A stretch of 64,000 bases of DNA from Planctomycetota bacterium. Lineage in GTDB: Bacteria; Planctomycetota; Planctomycetia; Pirellulales; PALSA-1355. Position 1 is the stretch's first letter. Every line of letters begins with the position of its first letter. The translations under genes and the position numbers were made by a program. The notes beneath the pieces were generated by a model that was given only the letters and a program-made list of their open reading frames with translations, was not told where the DNA came from and did no database searches. Shown here one piece after another: positions 16,981-27,269 of this stretch. The stretch is from the NCBI GenBank assembly GCA_003389325.1, contig QQVE01000027.1, positions 1 through 64,000 on the forward strand, written 5' to 3'.

Positions 16981-17475
16981 ATGACCCTTGAAGAACTACA
17001 GGAACTGGTCAAGAACGCTGCTTGGTTCAGCAGAATTGGGATTCAGGAAGTCGATGCCGGCTACGTCCAGATCTCATCTCTCGATCCATGGGCTGGCGGT
17101 CCATCGCGCGAGCAAGTGGCGGACGAGATGGATTGGCTGCCTAGCTCCCGGGATCAGGTGGATCCAATTCATGCGCAGTCACTCGAGCAGAAGGCGCAAG
17201 CACTGGGAAAGGAGCAGGAGTATTCGCGAAGAAGCCTGATTGTATACAAAGAAACGCTGGGTGCATTACGAAGCTTTGATGGGCATCCCCTGTTGAGGGT
17301 TGGACCGCACGATTTCACCGAAGCTGCTCGCGGAGCCGCGATTTATGCCGCGAGGAGGGCAGCGTACGAGATCCTGTTAGGCGTACCAGGGTTCTGGTGC
17401 CAGATCATGCAGATCTACAAGCGGGGGCATTGGCCCTGTGGTATTCTGCCCGACGGACAGGTCGTCGTTCTCTAG
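16981..17475 (+). CDS. Hypothetical protein
   Basis: 164 aa from ATG 16981. No family is recognised. It is a soluble protein rich in charged residues, with a helical centre (about 65-90, QKAQALGKEQEYSRRSL) and a C-terminal segment containing two Trp (GFWCQI, GHWPCGIL). There is no signal peptide. GC is lower than in the neighbours and no strong ribosome site is seen. Together with the gene at 16381 it may be an acquired pair; size and context would also suit an immunity or stress protein, but nothing in the sequence proves that. Confidence 0.5.
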   Translation: MTLEELQELVKNAAWFSRIGIQEVDAGYVQISSLDPWAGGPSREQVADEMDWLPSSRDQVDPIHAQSLEQKAQALGKEQEYSRRSLIVYKETLGALRSFDGHPLLRVGPHDFTEAARGAAIYAARRAAYEILLGVPGFWCQIMQIYKRGHWPCGILPDGQVVVL

Positions 17476-17516
17476 GCCGGTTGCGCCTGCGACGGAAATG
17501 TCGCTGCGTCACCTTC

Positions 17517-18920
17517 TTATTTCGGCTTCAACAGCCCAAGCAGCGCTTCGGTCGCCGACTCGTTGAGGCGGGTGACCCCGTCGGTGGACTCGGCGTCGAG
17601 GCGGTCGGACAAGGGTTGCAGGCTGCGCTGCTCGACGCAGGCCGCGAGCGCCTCGCGCAGGGCGTCGTCGCTCTGAACCAGGTTCACGAAACGTAGCGCC
17701 GCCGCGCGGTCGTCGAGGACGTCGGCGCCGCAGAGTTCGCGGACTAAGTCGCGCTGCACGGAAAGCGAGCGGCAGGCCATGCGGTGGCCGAAGGGGTAGG
17801 CCTGCATGCCGGTGAACGTCCAGCGGACGCGGCGGTCGGAGAGCAGCGTGCCGTTGGTCTCGATGATGTCGCCGGGCATTTCGAGCACGTAGTGAAACGA
17901 GCGGTCGGGGCCGAGGATCTCGTCGGAATACGCGCCCAGGATCCGCGTCGCCAGCGGTTTGACGGCGTCTTCAAACGCCTCGGGTCCGCCGAACAACTCG
18001 GCCACGGCCTTCTCGCCGGCCTCCTCGAAGCGGGTGGGATGCTCGGTCTCGGTGCCCGGCTCCGCCATATCGAGCCATCCCAACACCTGCTCGATCGTCT
18101 CGTCGGAGACCGGCTCGCCGTCGCGCCGCCGAATGCCCTTGGCGAGCACGTCACGCACGTACGTCTGCATCGTGCGACGCAGGGCCTCGTCCTCCAGCGG
18201 CTGGCCCGAGTCGTCGCGCAGCTCGAGCCCGTAACGGGCGCACACCTCCAGCACCGCGGTACGAAACCGCTCGTTCTCGTCCCAGTTGGGCATTTCGTGG
18301 CGGGCGGCGTTTTCAAAGATCACGTCGGACAGCTCGAACAGCCACGGCTTGCCGGTGTTCTCGATCCACTGCACCAGCAGCGTCACGTCGTACTCGTCGC
18401 CCAGCGCGTCCTGAAAGGTCTTGCGCGCGAGCGGAATCATCACTTCGGCCAGTTGCTCGCGCGCCGCGCGCATGTCGTCGAGCGTGACGATGTCGGAGAG
18501 CGTTTCCTGCCAGCGGTGCTCGACCACCAGCACCAGGTCCTCGCGCTCGTAGTCGACCCGCAGCTCGGCATCGGGCAGCTTGCCGGGCGTCTTGCGCACG
18601 AACGTCCGCGGCAACTTCTCGGCCGAGGCAAAGGTGCCCCAGGCGGCGAAGTAGGGATGGTCTTTGTCCTTTGCGGCGTACGGCAGCTCGGAGATGGGGC
18701 CGGTGAACTTGTCGTGGTCGGCACGCTCGCTGTAGGTGATTTGCTGCCAGAGGTCGGCCTGTTGCACGTCGTCGGGGGTTTCGTCGGCCGGCTGGTAGAC
18801 GGCCCGCTCGAGGCTGCCGTCGTCGTGAATCACCGTCTCGGCGCGAAAGATTCGGGCCTCGCAGCCCGAGAGAAACAGGGTCGCGGCGACCGTCAGTCCG
18901 GCCCATTGCCAGCGTTTCAT
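17517..18920 (-). CDS. Putative lipoprotein
   Basis: 467 aa from ATG 18920, chosen because GGAGGTGAGG lies directly before it and a lipoprotein signal begins there (MKRWQWAGLTVAATLFLSGC, lipobox LSGC, lipidated C20). The frame is open upstream to 18950, but that lacks these features. The mature part is acidic and mostly helical, with no recognised domain; VIHDDGSLERAVYQP just after the lipobox resembles a beta-hairpin. It should be anchored in a membrane facing the periplasm. It is convergent with the orphan gene ending at 17475. Function unknown. Confidence 0.8.
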   Translation of the reverse strand: MKRWQWAGLTVAATLFLSGCEARIFRAETVIHDDGSLERAVYQPADETPDDVQQADLWQQITYSERADHDKFTGPISELPYAAKDKDHPYFAAWGTFASAEKLPRTFVRKTPGKLPDAELRVDYEREDLVLVVEHRWQETLSDIVTLDDMRAAREQLAEVMIPLARKTFQDALGDEYDVTLLVQWIENTGKPWLFELSDVIFENAARHEMPNWDENERFRTAVLEVCARYGLELRDDSGQPLEDEALRRTMQTYVRDVLAKGIRRRDGEPVSDETIEQVLGWLDMAEPGTETEHPTRFEEAGEKAVAELFGGPEAFEDAVKPLATRILGAYSDEILGPDRSFHYVLEMPGDIIETNGTLLSDRRVRWTFTGMQAYPFGHRMACRSLSVQRDLVRELCGADVLDDRAAALRFVNLVQSDDALREALAACVEQRSLQPLSDRLDAESTDGVTRLNESATEALLGLLKPK

Positions 18921-19257
18921 CACCTCACCTCCGCGTTCGAGTCTGGGCACTCCACCTGCGCCGGGCTCCCTCCTTCATTTTAGAGCACCCGCGGGCCGTG
19001 CTTATTCCCCCGATTTTCCAGACTACCGGCATGACCGCGCGCGGCGTCTCGGGGACGGGTAAACGAAACGCCCGGCAGGGTTTACACGAGGATTGCCAGC
19101 GGCGGGGTGGTTTCGCTAGAATGCGGGATTGCCACAGGGGGGAGTTGCGCGCTGCGGCGTGCTCGAGGGCGACCAGCTTGGTCGCCTGCGCAGAGGCTGT
19201 TGCCTCGCCCAGAGAGTCGATCGATTGTCCATCCGTATTGCCAGGATGTAGTTGGCC
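18921..19257. other. Divergent intergenic region lipoprotein/ffh
   Basis: It holds the ffh promoter candidate at 19093-19122 and, on the reverse strand, the lipoprotein ribosome site. No small gene or RNA is apparent in the remainder. Confidence 0.45.
19093..19122 (+). promoter_or_regulatory. Putative promoter for ffh
   Basis: TTGCCA (19093-19098), an 18-bp spacer and TAGAAT (19117-19122), about 135 bp before ffh. Confidence 0.4.
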
Positions 19258-20733
19258 ATGTTCGAGAGCCTGCAAGAAGGTCTGTCCGGCGCGCTGAAGA
19301 CGCTGCGCGGCAAGGGCAAGCTCTCGGAGGCCAACATGCGCGAAGGCCTGGGGCTGGTGCAAACCGCCCTGCTCGAGGCCGACGTCAGCTATCCGGTGGT
19401 GAAGGACTTCGTCGGCAAGGTGACCGAGAAGGCCCTCGGCGAAAAGGTGCTCTCGTCGCTCGACCCCAGCCAGCAAGTGGTGGGCATCGTCCACCAGGAG
19501 TTGGTCGACCTGATGGGTCCGGTCGACCACTCGCTGCACCTGAAGCCCTCGACCACGGTACTGATGCTGTGCGGCTTGCAGGGCTCGGGCAAGACCACGA
19601 CCTGCGGCAAGCTCGGCCGGCTGCTCAAAGAGCGCGAGCGCAAACCGCTGCTCGTGGCCGCCGACCTGCAGCGCCCCGCGGCCATTGAGCAGTTGCACGT
19701 CATCGGCGAGCAGTTGGGCATCGACGTCTTCTCCGAGCCGGGCGCGAAAGACCCCGTGGCCGTGTGCCAGGCGGCAGTGAAGCACGCCAAGAAGATCGGC
19801 TGCGACGTGGTGGTGCTCGACACGGCCGGCCGGCTGCACATCGACGAAGAGTTGATGGAGCAACTGCGGCAGATCGATCGCAAGGTCGAGCCGGAGCAGG
19901 TGTACCTGGTCGTCGACGGCATGACCGGCCAGGATGCCGTGAACAGCGCCAAGGCATTCAACGAGGCGCTCGAGCTCGACGGCGTGATCCTTACCAAGCT
20001 CGACGGCGATGCCCGCGGCGGGGCCGTGCTGTCGGTCAAGCACGTCACGGGCGTGCCGATCAAGTTCATCGGCACGGGCGAACACCTCGACGCGCTGCAG
20101 GAGTTCCATCCCGAGCGGATGGCCCAACGCATCCTGGGCATGGGCGACATTCTCACGCTGGTCGAACAGGCGCAGCAGAAGTTCGACCAGGACGAGATGG
20201 CCAAGCAGGAGGAACGGCTCCGCAAGGGGGAGTTCACCCTTGACGACTATCGCAACATGCTGGGCCAGACCAAAAAGCTGGGGCCCATCAACAAGATCAT
20301 GAGCATGCTGCCCGGCATGGGCAACATGCAGGAAATGCTCGACGGCGTGGACGCCGAGGGGGGCATGAAGCGGATGGGCGGCATCATCGACTCGATGACG
20401 CCCGAGGAGCGGCGCCTGCCCTCGAAGATCGACCAGAGCCGCCGCCGCCGCATTGCGACTGGTGCGGGCGTGGAGCCGCACGAAGTGAACGAGCTGGTCA
20501 AGCAGTTCGAGCCGATGGCCGCCATCATGAAGCAAATGGCCGGCAAGGGCATGCGCGACCGCTTCAAGATGATGCAGGACTTGCAGAAGGGGCTTTCCAA
20601 CCCCAACGCCAAGCTGCAGAAGGCCAAGGTCGGCACGGGCAAGCGGCTCAGCTCGGCCGAACGGGCCAAGCTCCGCAAACAACGCGAAAAGGAGGCTCGC
20701 CGCCGCAAGCGCGACGCCAGGCGGGGTGGCTGA
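19258..20733 (+). CDS. ffh: Signal recognition particle protein Ffh (SRP54 GTPase)
   Basis: 491 aa. The start at ATG 19258 matches the family opening [10 protein letters not shown]; a TTG two codons upstream is unlikely. The N domain is residues 1 to about 90. The G domain holds [14 protein letters not shown] (G1), DTAGRLHID (G3) and [10 protein letters not shown] (G4/closing loop). The Met-rich M domain (about 300-450) contains [11 protein letters not shown] and binds SRP RNA and signal peptides. The C-tail is Lys/Arg-rich. It opens the ffh-rpsP-trmD-rplS-yraN block. Confidence 0.96.
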   Translation: MFESLQEGLSGALKTLRGKGKLSEANMREGLGLVQTALLEADVSYPVVKDFVGKVTEKALGEKVLSSLDPSQQVVGIVHQELVDLMGPVDHSLHLKPSTTVLMLCGLQGSGKTTTCGKLGRLLKERERKPLLVAADLQRPAAIEQLHVIGEQLGIDVFSEPGAKDPVAVCQAAVKHAKKIGCDVVVLDTAGRLHIDEELMEQLRQIDRKVEPEQVYLVVDGMTGQDAVNSAKAFNEALELDGVILTKLDGDARGGAVLSVKHVTGVPIKFIGTGEHLDALQEFHPERMAQRILGMGDILTLVEQAQQKFDQDEMAKQEERLRKGEFTLDDYRNMLGQTKKLGPINKIMSMLPGMGNMQEMLDGVDAEGGMKRMGGIIDSMTPEERRLPSKIDQSRRRRIATGAGVEPHEVNELVKQFEPMAAIMKQMAGKGMRDRFKMMQDLQKGLSNPNAKLQKAKVGTGKRLSSAERAKLRKQREKEARRRKRDARRGG

Positions 20734-20842
20734 TACGCCACGCCCCCGGGCAATGCTGGCGGCGGCCCGCCGAATCCGTTTAGATAACCGAATCCACCCA
20801 CAACAACGCGACGTATCCACCAACCAAATACAGGAGGACCGT

Positions 20843-21394
20843 GTGGCAGTTCGAATTCGTATGAAAAAGCTGGGTCGGAAACACCGCCCCTTCTTCCGCA
20901 TTTGTGCTATCGACGGGCGCAGCCCGCGCGACGGCCGCGTGCTGGAAGAGCTGGGCACGTACGACCCCATGATCGACGACACCGACGCGCGAGCGTTGCT
21001 CAAGGCCGACCGCGTGCAGTACTGGCTGGGCGTTGGCGCCCAACCGTCGCAAAAGGTCAAGACGTTGATCAAAAAGTACGGTGCCGAAGGCACCCATTTG
21101 GAACAGCAGGCAGCGGCGCGCGAGAAGCTCGCCATGCCGAAGGTCGTGCCCGACGCGGGCGCGCCGGCGTACGTCCCTCCGGCCGAAGGCGAAGAACCGG
21201 CGGCCGAGGCGGCTCCGGCGGCCGCAGGCGAAGCCCCGGCCGCGGAAGCCGCCAGCACCGAGAGTGCGCCGGCTGAAGCCGCGGCCGAGGAAGCCCCAGC
21301 CGAACAGGCCGCGGGCGGCGACGGCGCTAGCGACAGTGCGAGCGACGAGGGCGCGGGCGAAAAGAGCGAGGAAACCGCCAGCGTGAAGGAGTAA
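20843..21394 (+). CDS. rpsP: 30S ribosomal protein S16 with Ala/Glu-rich C-terminal extension
   Basis: 183 aa from a GTG start placed by AGGAGG at 20833-20838 and by the conserved opening VAVRIRMKKLGRKHRPFF. Residues 1 to about 90 are normal S16 (GTYDPM, VQYWLGVGAQPS). The remaining about 90 residues are a low-complexity tail of Ala, Glu and Pro that bacterial S16 proteins (usually about 80-100 aa) lack. It lies 109 bp after ffh and before trmD. Confidence 0.95.
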   Translation: MAVRIRMKKLGRKHRPFFRICAIDGRSPRDGRVLEELGTYDPMIDDTDARALLKADRVQYWLGVGAQPSQKVKTLIKKYGAEGTHLEQQAAAREKLAMPKVVPDAGAPAYVPPAEGEEPAAEAAPAAAGEAPAAEAASTESAPAEAAAEEAPAEQAAGGDGASDSASDEGAGEKSEETASVKE

Positions 21395-21488
21395 GCGGTA
21401 GCCCGGTGCGCTTCGGAAGCGTCCGAGGGCGCGGGGCTGCGGCTCGACAGAATACCACCCTGGGTTGGCCCTCGCGCGAGCGGCCGTC

Positions 21489-22196
21489 ATGCGATTTGAC
21501 GTACTGACCCTGTTTCCGGGCATCCTCGAGGGGTACCTGGGGCAAAGCCTGATCAAGCTGGCCATCGAGCGCGGCTTGATCGACGTCAAGCTGCACGACA
21601 TTCGCGACTGGGCCCACGGCAAGCATCGCGTGGTCGACGATCGCCCTTTCGGCGGCGGGCCGGGCATGGTGCTCAAGGTCGAGCCGGTGGTGGAGTGCGT
21701 CGAGGCGGTGCGGCCGATGGCCGACGAGCCCGGCCGGCTGGTGATGCTGACGCCCCAGGGGCGGAAGCTGGATCAGCGGATCGTCGAGGAGTTGGCCGCC
21801 GAGCGGCGGCTGTTGTTGTTGTGTGGACGGTACGAGGGTTTTGACGAGCGGGTGCGAGAGATTCTCGAGCCTGACGAGATTTCGATCGGCGACTACATCT
21901 TGGGCGGCGGCGAAGTGGCTTCGCTGGTGATCATCGACGCGGTGGCCCGGCTGGTGCCCGGCGTCCTGGGAGACGAACTAAGCAATCGACAGGATTCCTT
22001 TTCCGGCAGCGAGCGGCTGCTGGAATTTGCCCAGTACACGCGGCCCCGCGAGTATCGCGGCCACACGGTCCCCGAGGTGCTGCTGGGAGGCAATCACGAG
22101 GAAATCAGCCGCTGGCGAGACGAACAAAGCAGGCAGCGCACCCGCGAGCAACGGGCCGACCTGCTGCGAGAAGACAAAAACGACAGGGCGCAGTAG
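21489..22196 (+). CDS. trmD: tRNA (guanine-N1)-methyltransferase TrmD
   Basis: 235 aa. ATG 21489 gives the family start MRFDVLTLFPGI; an upstream in-frame codon at 21465 adds only eight unrelated residues. It makes m1G37 in tRNA, which prevents frameshifting. The SPOUT signatures are FGGGPGMVLK, the SAM-binding knot CGRYEGFDERV, and SIGDYILGGGEVASLVI. Here rpsP precedes it directly, without the usual rimM between them. Confidence 0.96.
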   Translation: MRFDVLTLFPGILEGYLGQSLIKLAIERGLIDVKLHDIRDWAHGKHRVVDDRPFGGGPGMVLKVEPVVECVEAVRPMADEPGRLVMLTPQGRKLDQRIVEELAAERRLLLLCGRYEGFDERVREILEPDEISIGDYILGGGEVASLVIIDAVARLVPGVLGDELSNRQDSFSGSERLLEFAQYTRPREYRGHTVPEVLLGGNHEEISRWRDEQSRQRTREQRADLLREDKNDRAQ

Positions 22197-22287
22197 CAAG
22201 AATCACAAGACAATCTCGGGCGAAGCGCGGCGGCCACCTTGGCGGCTTGGGCGAATCCCGTTGACGTTAGAAAGGTAGCAAGCGGTC

Positions 22288-22695
22288 ATGAGTCAGCAGA
22301 TTCTGGAAATGGTGGAAAAGGGTTCGCTCAAGAGCGAGCCCCCCAAGTTTGACATCGGCGACACGGTCGACGTGCACACGCTGATTCTCGAAGGCGAGAA
22401 GGAGCGCACGCAGGTCTTCAACGGCGTGGTGATCGCCAAGTCAGGTTCCGGCACGCGCGAGACGTTCACCGTGCGTCGGATCGTGGCCGGCGAAGGCGTG
22501 GAGCGCAAGTTCCCGCTGCACTCGCCCCGCATCGGCAAGATCGAGGTGAAGCGTTCCGGCGTCGTTCGCCGGGCGAAGCTGTACTTCCTGCGCGATCGCG
22601 TCGGCAAAGCCGTCCGCCTCCGCGAGCGCCGCACCGACATCGGCACGGGAAAAGGCAAGGGCAAAGGCAAAGCGAAAGCCAAGAGCGGCAAATAA
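22288..22695 (+). CDS. rplS: 50S ribosomal protein L19
   Basis: 135 aa. The L19 core includes [25 protein letters not shown] and [20 protein letters not shown]. The C-terminus ends in alternating Gly-Lys/Ala-Lys repeats ([12 protein letters not shown]), a basic tail longer than usual. Located 91 bp after trmD. Confidence 0.96.
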   Translation: MSQQILEMVEKGSLKSEPPKFDIGDTVDVHTLILEGEKERTQVFNGVVIAKSGSGTRETFTVRRIVAGEGVERKFPLHSPRIGKIEVKRSGVVRRAKLYFLRDRVGKAVRLRERRTDIGTGKGKGKGKAKAKSGK

Positions 22696-22734
22696 CCGCT
22701 CTTGCAGCGGCGGCCCCGCCCACCTCCAGCCACC

Positions 22735-23163
22735 ATGGGCATCGAAGCGCTCAGCTCCCGCGTGCTCTCCTGGTGGCGGCACTACCGCTCGCTCGATCGA
22801 CGCGGCGAACGGGCCGCCGAGCGCCACCTGAAGCGCCAGGGCTACCACATCGTGGCCCGCCGCGACCGCGGCCGCCTGGGCGAGTTGGACCTGGTGGCCG
22901 TCGACGGCCGTACCGTGGTGTTCGTCGAAGTGAAGACGCGCCGAACCCATGTGGCCGGCCACCCGGCCGAAGCGGTCGACGCCGACAAGCAGCGCAAGCT
23001 CACCCGGCTGGCGCTAGCGTATCTCAAGCGGCACGACCTGCTCGAGTATTCCTCGCGGTTCGACGTGGTAGCCGTCACCTGGCCCAAGGGAGTGCGACGG
23101 CCCACGGTCGAGCACTATCGCGGGGCGTTCGAGGCGATTGGTGGGGGCGGGATGTATAGTTGA
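22735..23163 (+). CDS. yraN: YraN family protein (UPF0102, endonuclease-like fold)
   Basis: 142 aa from ATG 22735. The family signature is present: GERAAERHLKRQGYHIVARR, GELDLVAVDGRTVVFVEVKTRR (the E-x-D ... E-V-K nuclease-like residues) and the late RFDVVAV. Family members resemble Holliday-junction resolvases and restriction endonucleases; the cellular role is not settled. It lies 39 bp after rplS. Gene rnhB, often between these two, is missing here. Confidence 0.9.
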   Translation: MGIEALSSRVLSWWRHYRSLDRRGERAAERHLKRQGYHIVARRDRGRLGELDLVAVDGRTVVFVEVKTRRTHVAGHPAEAVDADKQRKLTRLALAYLKRHDLLEYSSRFDVVAVTWPKGVRRPTVEHYRGAFEAIGGGGMYS

Positions 23164-23220
23164 GTCGACCGGCCAGTGTTCGAGGGCTAAGCCGCAAAGC
23201 GCGGAGCGGAGCGGGGCGGA

Positions 23221-23940
23221 CTAGCCCGCGAAGGGCCAGGTGTCGCCGAGAACGTCGCGCTGCTGGGTGCGGATGCGGTCCAGTCCGGTGCGGGCCAGGG
23301 CGAGCATGGCCACCAGGTCGGCTTCGCTGAAGGTGGCTTCTTCGCCGGTCCCCTGCACTTCGACGAAGCGGCCGCCGCCGGTCATGACGATGTTCATGTC
23401 CACTTCGGCCGCCACGTCTTCCTTGTAGTCCAGGTCCAGGACCGGCTGCCCCTCGACGATGCCCACGCTGATGGCCGCCACGCTGTCGACCAGCGGCGTC
23501 TTGGGCAGATCGGGAATCGTGGCCACCGCGTCGACCAGCGCCACCAGGGCCCCGGTGATGCTGGCGGTGCGGGTGCCGCCGTCGGCTTCGAGCACGTCGC
23601 AATCGCAGATGATCGAGCGCTCGCCCAGCGCGTCCAGATCGACCACGGCGCGGAGGCTGCGTCCGATCAGGCGCTGGATCTCGGTGGTGCGGCCGTCCAC
23701 CTTGCCGACGTCGCGGCGTTTGCGGGGACTGGTACTGCCCGGGAGCATGCTGTATTCGGCGGTGACCCAGCCGCGGCCCCGGCCGGCCATCCAGGGCGGC
23801 ACCGATTCGTCGACGCTGGCGGTGCACAATACCGTGGTGTTGCCCGCGGCGACCAGCACGCTGCCGGCGGCGGGGCGCGTGTAGCGGCGCGTGAGCGTCA
23901 GGGGGCGAAGCTCGTCGGTCTGCCGGCCGTCGTGTCGCAT
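23221..23940 (-). CDS. rph: Ribonuclease PH
   Basis: 239 aa. A phosphate-dependent 3'-5' exoribonuclease that trims tRNA 3' ends. The opening [20 protein letters not shown] is typical, followed by the phosphate-binding [18 protein letters not shown] and [15 protein letters not shown], then the conserved [18 protein letters not shown]. It lies 43 bp downstream of argF on the same strand, so it may be the last gene of the arg transcript. Confidence 0.95.
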   Translation of the reverse strand: MRHDGRQTDELRPLTLTRRYTRPAAGSVLVAAGNTTVLCTASVDESVPPWMAGRGRGWVTAEYSMLPGSTSPRKRRDVGKVDGRTTEIQRLIGRSLRAVVDLDALGERSIICDCDVLEADGGTRTASITGALVALVDAVATIPDLPKTPLVDSVAAISVGIVEGQPVLDLDYKEDVAAEVDMNIVMTGGGRFVEVQGTGEEATFSEADLVAMLALARTGLDRIRTQQRDVLGDTWPFAG

Positions 23941-23983
23941 GATGAGGTCGCTTTCTTCACGGGGGCCGGGGACGAGGGAGCGG

Positions 23984-24901
23984 CTAGCCCTGGGCCCCGA
24001 GGATCCAGGCCAGGATGCCCTTTTGGACGTGCAGGCGATTGGCGGCCTGCTGCACCACGACGCTTTGCGGCCCGTCGATCACTTCGTCGGTCACCTCTTC
24101 GCCGCGATGGGCCGGCAAGCAGTGCATGAACAGCGCGTCGCCGGGCGCCTCGGCCATCAGCTTGGCGTTGATCTGGTAGGGAGCGAAGACCTTGCGGCGT
24201 TTCTTCGATTCGTCTTCCTGCCCCATGCTGGTCCACACGTCGGTGTACACGGCCGCCGCGCCGCGGACCGCTTCGGCCGGGTCGCTGGTGACGGTCATCT
24301 TCAGAGCGGGAACTTCCTTCTTCAGGAACTCGACGAAGCTGTCATCGAAGCGGTAGCCCTCGGGCGTGGCCATCACGAACTCGATGCCGGTCTTGCCGCA
24401 GCCTTCGGCCAGGCTGCGGGCCACGTTGTTGCCGTCGCCGACGTAGGCCAGCTTGCTACCCTGAAGCGGCCCGACGTGCTCCTTGAGCGTGTACAAATCG
24501 GCCAGCGCCTGGCAGGGATGGGCCAGGTCGGTCAGGCCGTTGATCACCGAGCAACTGCTGTAGCCGGCCAGGTCGACCGCCGTTTGATGGCGGTAGGCGC
24601 GCACCACGATCACGTCGACGTATTCGCTCAGCACGCGGCCAAAGTCGGCCACGCTCTCGCGGGCGCCGAAGCCGACGTCGCCCCCTAAAAACAGGCTGCT
24701 GCCGCCGAGGTTGATCATGCCCGCCTCGAAGCTGACCCGAGTCCGCAACGAGGGCTTCTCGAACAATAGCGCCATCACGCGCCCGGGAAGCAGCGCTTCG
24801 CGCAGGCCGTCCTCGAACTTGGTCTTGAGATCTTCGGTGATGGCGAAGATGCGATCGATTTCGGCCGACTTCAAATCGGCCACGGTAAGCAGGTGTCGCA
24901 T
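23984..24901 (-). CDS. argF: Ornithine carbamoyltransferase
   Basis: 305 aa from ATG 24901, the family-like start [10 protein letters not shown]; an in-frame ATG at 24949 would add 16 charged residues. It makes citrulline from ornithine and carbamoyl phosphate. The carbamoyl-phosphate loop is SLRTR at 51-55 (Leu where many have Thr), with the ornithine-side [11 protein letters not shown] near the C-terminus and [13 protein letters not shown] in the middle. It directly follows argD. Confidence 0.94.
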   Translation of the reverse strand: MRHLLTVADLKSAEIDRIFAITEDLKTKFEDGLREALLPGRVMALLFEKPSLRTRVSFEAGMINLGGSSLFLGGDVGFGARESVADFGRVLSEYVDVIVVRAYRHQTAVDLAGYSSCSVINGLTDLAHPCQALADLYTLKEHVGPLQGSKLAYVGDGNNVARSLAEGCGKTGIEFVMATPEGYRFDDSFVEFLKKEVPALKMTVTSDPAEAVRGAAAVYTDVWTSMGQEDESKKRRKVFAPYQINAKLMAEAPGDALFMHCLPAHRGEEVTDEVIDGPQSVVVQQAANRLHVQKGILAWILGAQG

Positions 24902-24955
24902 GCTCAAAGGCTCGCTCTTGCGCCGCTCGCGGTATTCGGTCTTCATCAAGGAATA

Positions 24956-26161
24956 TCAACCCATCTGTTGCTTGAGCACGTCGGCCAGGATGTCGCACCC
25001 GGCGTGAAGCTGCTCTTCGCTGAGGTTCATGGCCGGCAGCAGCCGAATGACCGTGCCGTGGGTGCAGTTGACCAGCAGCTTGCGATCCATGCAGGCCTGG
25101 ACCACGGCGGTGCCGTCGATCGACAACTCGATGCCGATCATGACCCCCAGCACGCGCACCTCGCGAATCAGATCGCACTCGGCTTGCAGATCGGTGAGCC
25201 GCTGGCGGAACAGCTCACCCAGCTTGCGGGTGTGGGCCAGCAGATCCTCCTGCTCGATCATCTCGAGCGCCGCGATGCCCGCGCGGGCGGCGATCGGATT
25301 GCCGCCGAAGGTGGCCGCGTGCATGCCGGGCCGCAGGCTGGGAGCGATCTCGGCCGTGGTCAACAGAGCCCCGCCGGCGATGCCGCCGCAGAGGCTCTTG
25401 GCCAGCGTCATCGCATCGGGCGTGACGCCGAAGTGTTGATAGGCGAAATACTGGCCGGTGCGTCCGCAGCCGGTCTGCACTTCGTCGAACACCAGCAGCA
25501 GTCCCTGATCGTTGGCGATGCTGCGCAGCCCCTGCAGGAAACCCTCGGGCGGCAGGTTGACGCCGCCTTCGCCCTGGATCGGCTCGACGATGATGCCGGC
25601 CGTTTCGTCGTCGACCAGGCGGGCCACGGCGTCCAGATCGCCGAAGGGGGCGTAGACGAAGCCGGCCATCAGCGGGCCCAGACCCTCGTGATACTTGGGC
25701 TGCGCCGTGGCCGTGGTGGCACCGAGCGTGCGGCCGTGGAAGCCGCCTTCGAAGGTGATGATCTTGTAACGGCCCTTGGGAGCGTGCAATCGGATGAGCT
25801 TGATGGCCGCCTCGTTGGCCTCGGCTCCCGAATTGCAGAAGAACGCCTGGCCGCCGAAGCTGCGCTCCGAGAGCATTTGGGCCCAGCGTCCCTGGGCTTC
25901 GGTGTACCAGGTGTTGGGCACGTGGATCAGCGTGGCCACCTGCTCCTGCACGGCCTTCACCACCGGCAGCGGGCAATGGCCCAACAGGTTGCAGCCCCAG
26001 CCGGGGAAGAAGTCGAGATAGCGATTGCCCTCGGCATCCCACACGTAGGAGCCCTCGCCGCGCGAGAGCACCACCGGAAAGCGGCGATAGTTGGGCACGA
26101 CGTACCGCTTGAAGATCTCGATGATGTCGGGCGAATTCATGGTCGATTCGGCCGTGGCCAT
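24956..26161 (-). CDS. argD: Acetylornithine aminotransferase
   Basis: 401 aa from ATG 26161, preceded by GAGGAG; the longer frame to 26233 lacks a ribosome site. A class III PLP aminotransferase converting N-acetylglutamate semialdehyde to N-acetylornithine. Motifs: [41 protein letters not shown], and TLAKSLCGG with the PLP lysine. It lies between argB and argF, the order expected for the pathway. It could also serve as succinyldiaminopimelate aminotransferase, as in some bacteria. Confidence 0.94.
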   Translation of the reverse strand: MATAESTMNSPDIIEIFKRYVVPNYRRFPVVLSRGEGSYVWDAEGNRYLDFFPGWGCNLLGHCPLPVVKAVQEQVATLIHVPNTWYTEAQGRWAQMLSERSFGGQAFFCNSGAEANEAAIKLIRLHAPKGRYKIITFEGGFHGRTLGATTATAQPKYHEGLGPLMAGFVYAPFGDLDAVARLVDDETAGIIVEPIQGEGGVNLPPEGFLQGLRSIANDQGLLLVFDEVQTGCGRTGQYFAYQHFGVTPDAMTLAKSLCGGIAGGALLTTAEIAPSLRPGMHAATFGGNPIAARAGIAALEMIEQEDLLAHTRKLGELFRQRLTDLQAECDLIREVRVLGVMIGIELSIDGTAVVQACMDRKLLVNCTHGTVIRLLPAMNLSEEQLHAGCDILADVLKQQMG

Positions 26162-26293
26162 GGCTGGTTCTCCTCGCTGTGAGGTTGGGTCGGCGAGCCG
26201 GGCGTGAAAAATCTTCGGACAGCCCGAGGGCAAAGCGGGTTCGCTCCTGGGGGCGTGCTTTCTCGCGGAAGCTCTTTGCTACAGGCTCTTTTC

Positions 26294-27178
26294 CTACAGG
26301 GGCTCTTTAAGAATCTCGGTTCCCACCCCTTTGTTCGTGTAAATCTCCAGCAGCAGCGCGTGGCGCTCGCGGCCGTCGATGATGTGGATCTTGCGGATGC
26401 CCTTGCCGAGCGTGTCGAGGCAGGCCTGCACCTTGGGGATCATGCCCTTGGCGATCGCGCCGTCGCGAATCAGCTTCTCGGCCTCGGCAGCGGTGAGCGA
26501 GTGGATCAGCGAGTCGGGATCGTCCTTGTCGAGCCGCACGCCGTTGACGTCGCTCATGTACACCAGTTTCTCGGCCCCCAGCGACTGGGCCACGGCCGTG
26601 GCCGCGGTGTCGGCATTGACGTTGTACTTTTCGCCCCCTTCGCCCAGGCACATCGAGGGAATCACCGGCACGATGCCCGCCAGGCAGAGGTTGCTGATCG
26701 TGCCGCGATCCACGCGGGTGATGGTGCCGACCGAGCCCAGGTCGATCGGCTTGCCGGCGTCGTCTTCGAGCGACAGCTTTTCGCCCCACAGGACGTTGGT
26801 GGTGCGAAAGTTGAGCGGCGCGGCGCGTCCGCCGAACTCTTCGATCCGCGCGGCCAGATGTTCGTTCGTTTCGTAGGCCAGCACCTTCTCGACGATCTCG
26901 AGCGTGGCGCTGTCGGTTACGCGGCGTCCCTGGATAAACTTCGGCTCGAGACCCGCGGCGTCCATGGCGCGGTTGATGGCGGCCCCGCCGCCGTGCACGA
27001 CCACGGGCCGCATGCCGACGGTTTCCATGAAGACGATGTCGACCAGCAGGTGCCGCAGCGCGTCGATGTCGTCCAGCAGGCTCCCGCCGAGCTTGATGAC
27101 CGTGACCTTATCGCGGAACTTGCGTATCCAGCCGAGGGCCTCGATCAGAACGGCCGCTTTTTCGGTCGCAGTGAGCAA
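26294..27178 (-). CDS. argB: Acetylglutamate kinase
   Basis: 294 aa from a TTG start at 27178, the typical family length, with GGAG nine bases upstream. The ATG at 27271 lies inside the -10 box of the best promoter and would be upstream of the transcript start; GTG 27214 is another option. Motifs: [13 protein letters not shown] (phosphate loop), [14 protein letters not shown] (acetylglutamate site), [26 protein letters not shown] (nucleotide site). It catalyses the second step of arginine synthesis. It is first in the argB-argD-argF order, 132 bp before argD. Confidence 0.92.
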   Translation of the reverse strand: MLTATEKAAVLIEALGWIRKFRDKVTVIKLGGSLLDDIDALRHLLVDIVFMETVGMRPVVVHGGGAAINRAMDAAGLEPKFIQGRRVTDSATLEIVEKVLAYETNEHLAARIEEFGGRAAPLNFRTTNVLWGEKLSLEDDAGKPIDLGSVGTITRVDRGTISNLCLAGIVPVIPSMCLGEGGEKYNVNADTAATAVAQSLGAEKLVYMSDVNGVRLDKDDPDSLIHSLTAAEAEKLIRDGAIAKGMIPKVQACLDTLGKGIRKIHIIDGRERHALLLEIYTNKGVGTEILKEPL

Positions 27179-27269
27179 AGGCAGACGCTCCAGGGGGCGG
27201 GCCAAGACACGCACGCGCGGTCGTGCTAGTTCGCCCTGTTTACCGTCGAGATGCGATGGGAAACGTATC

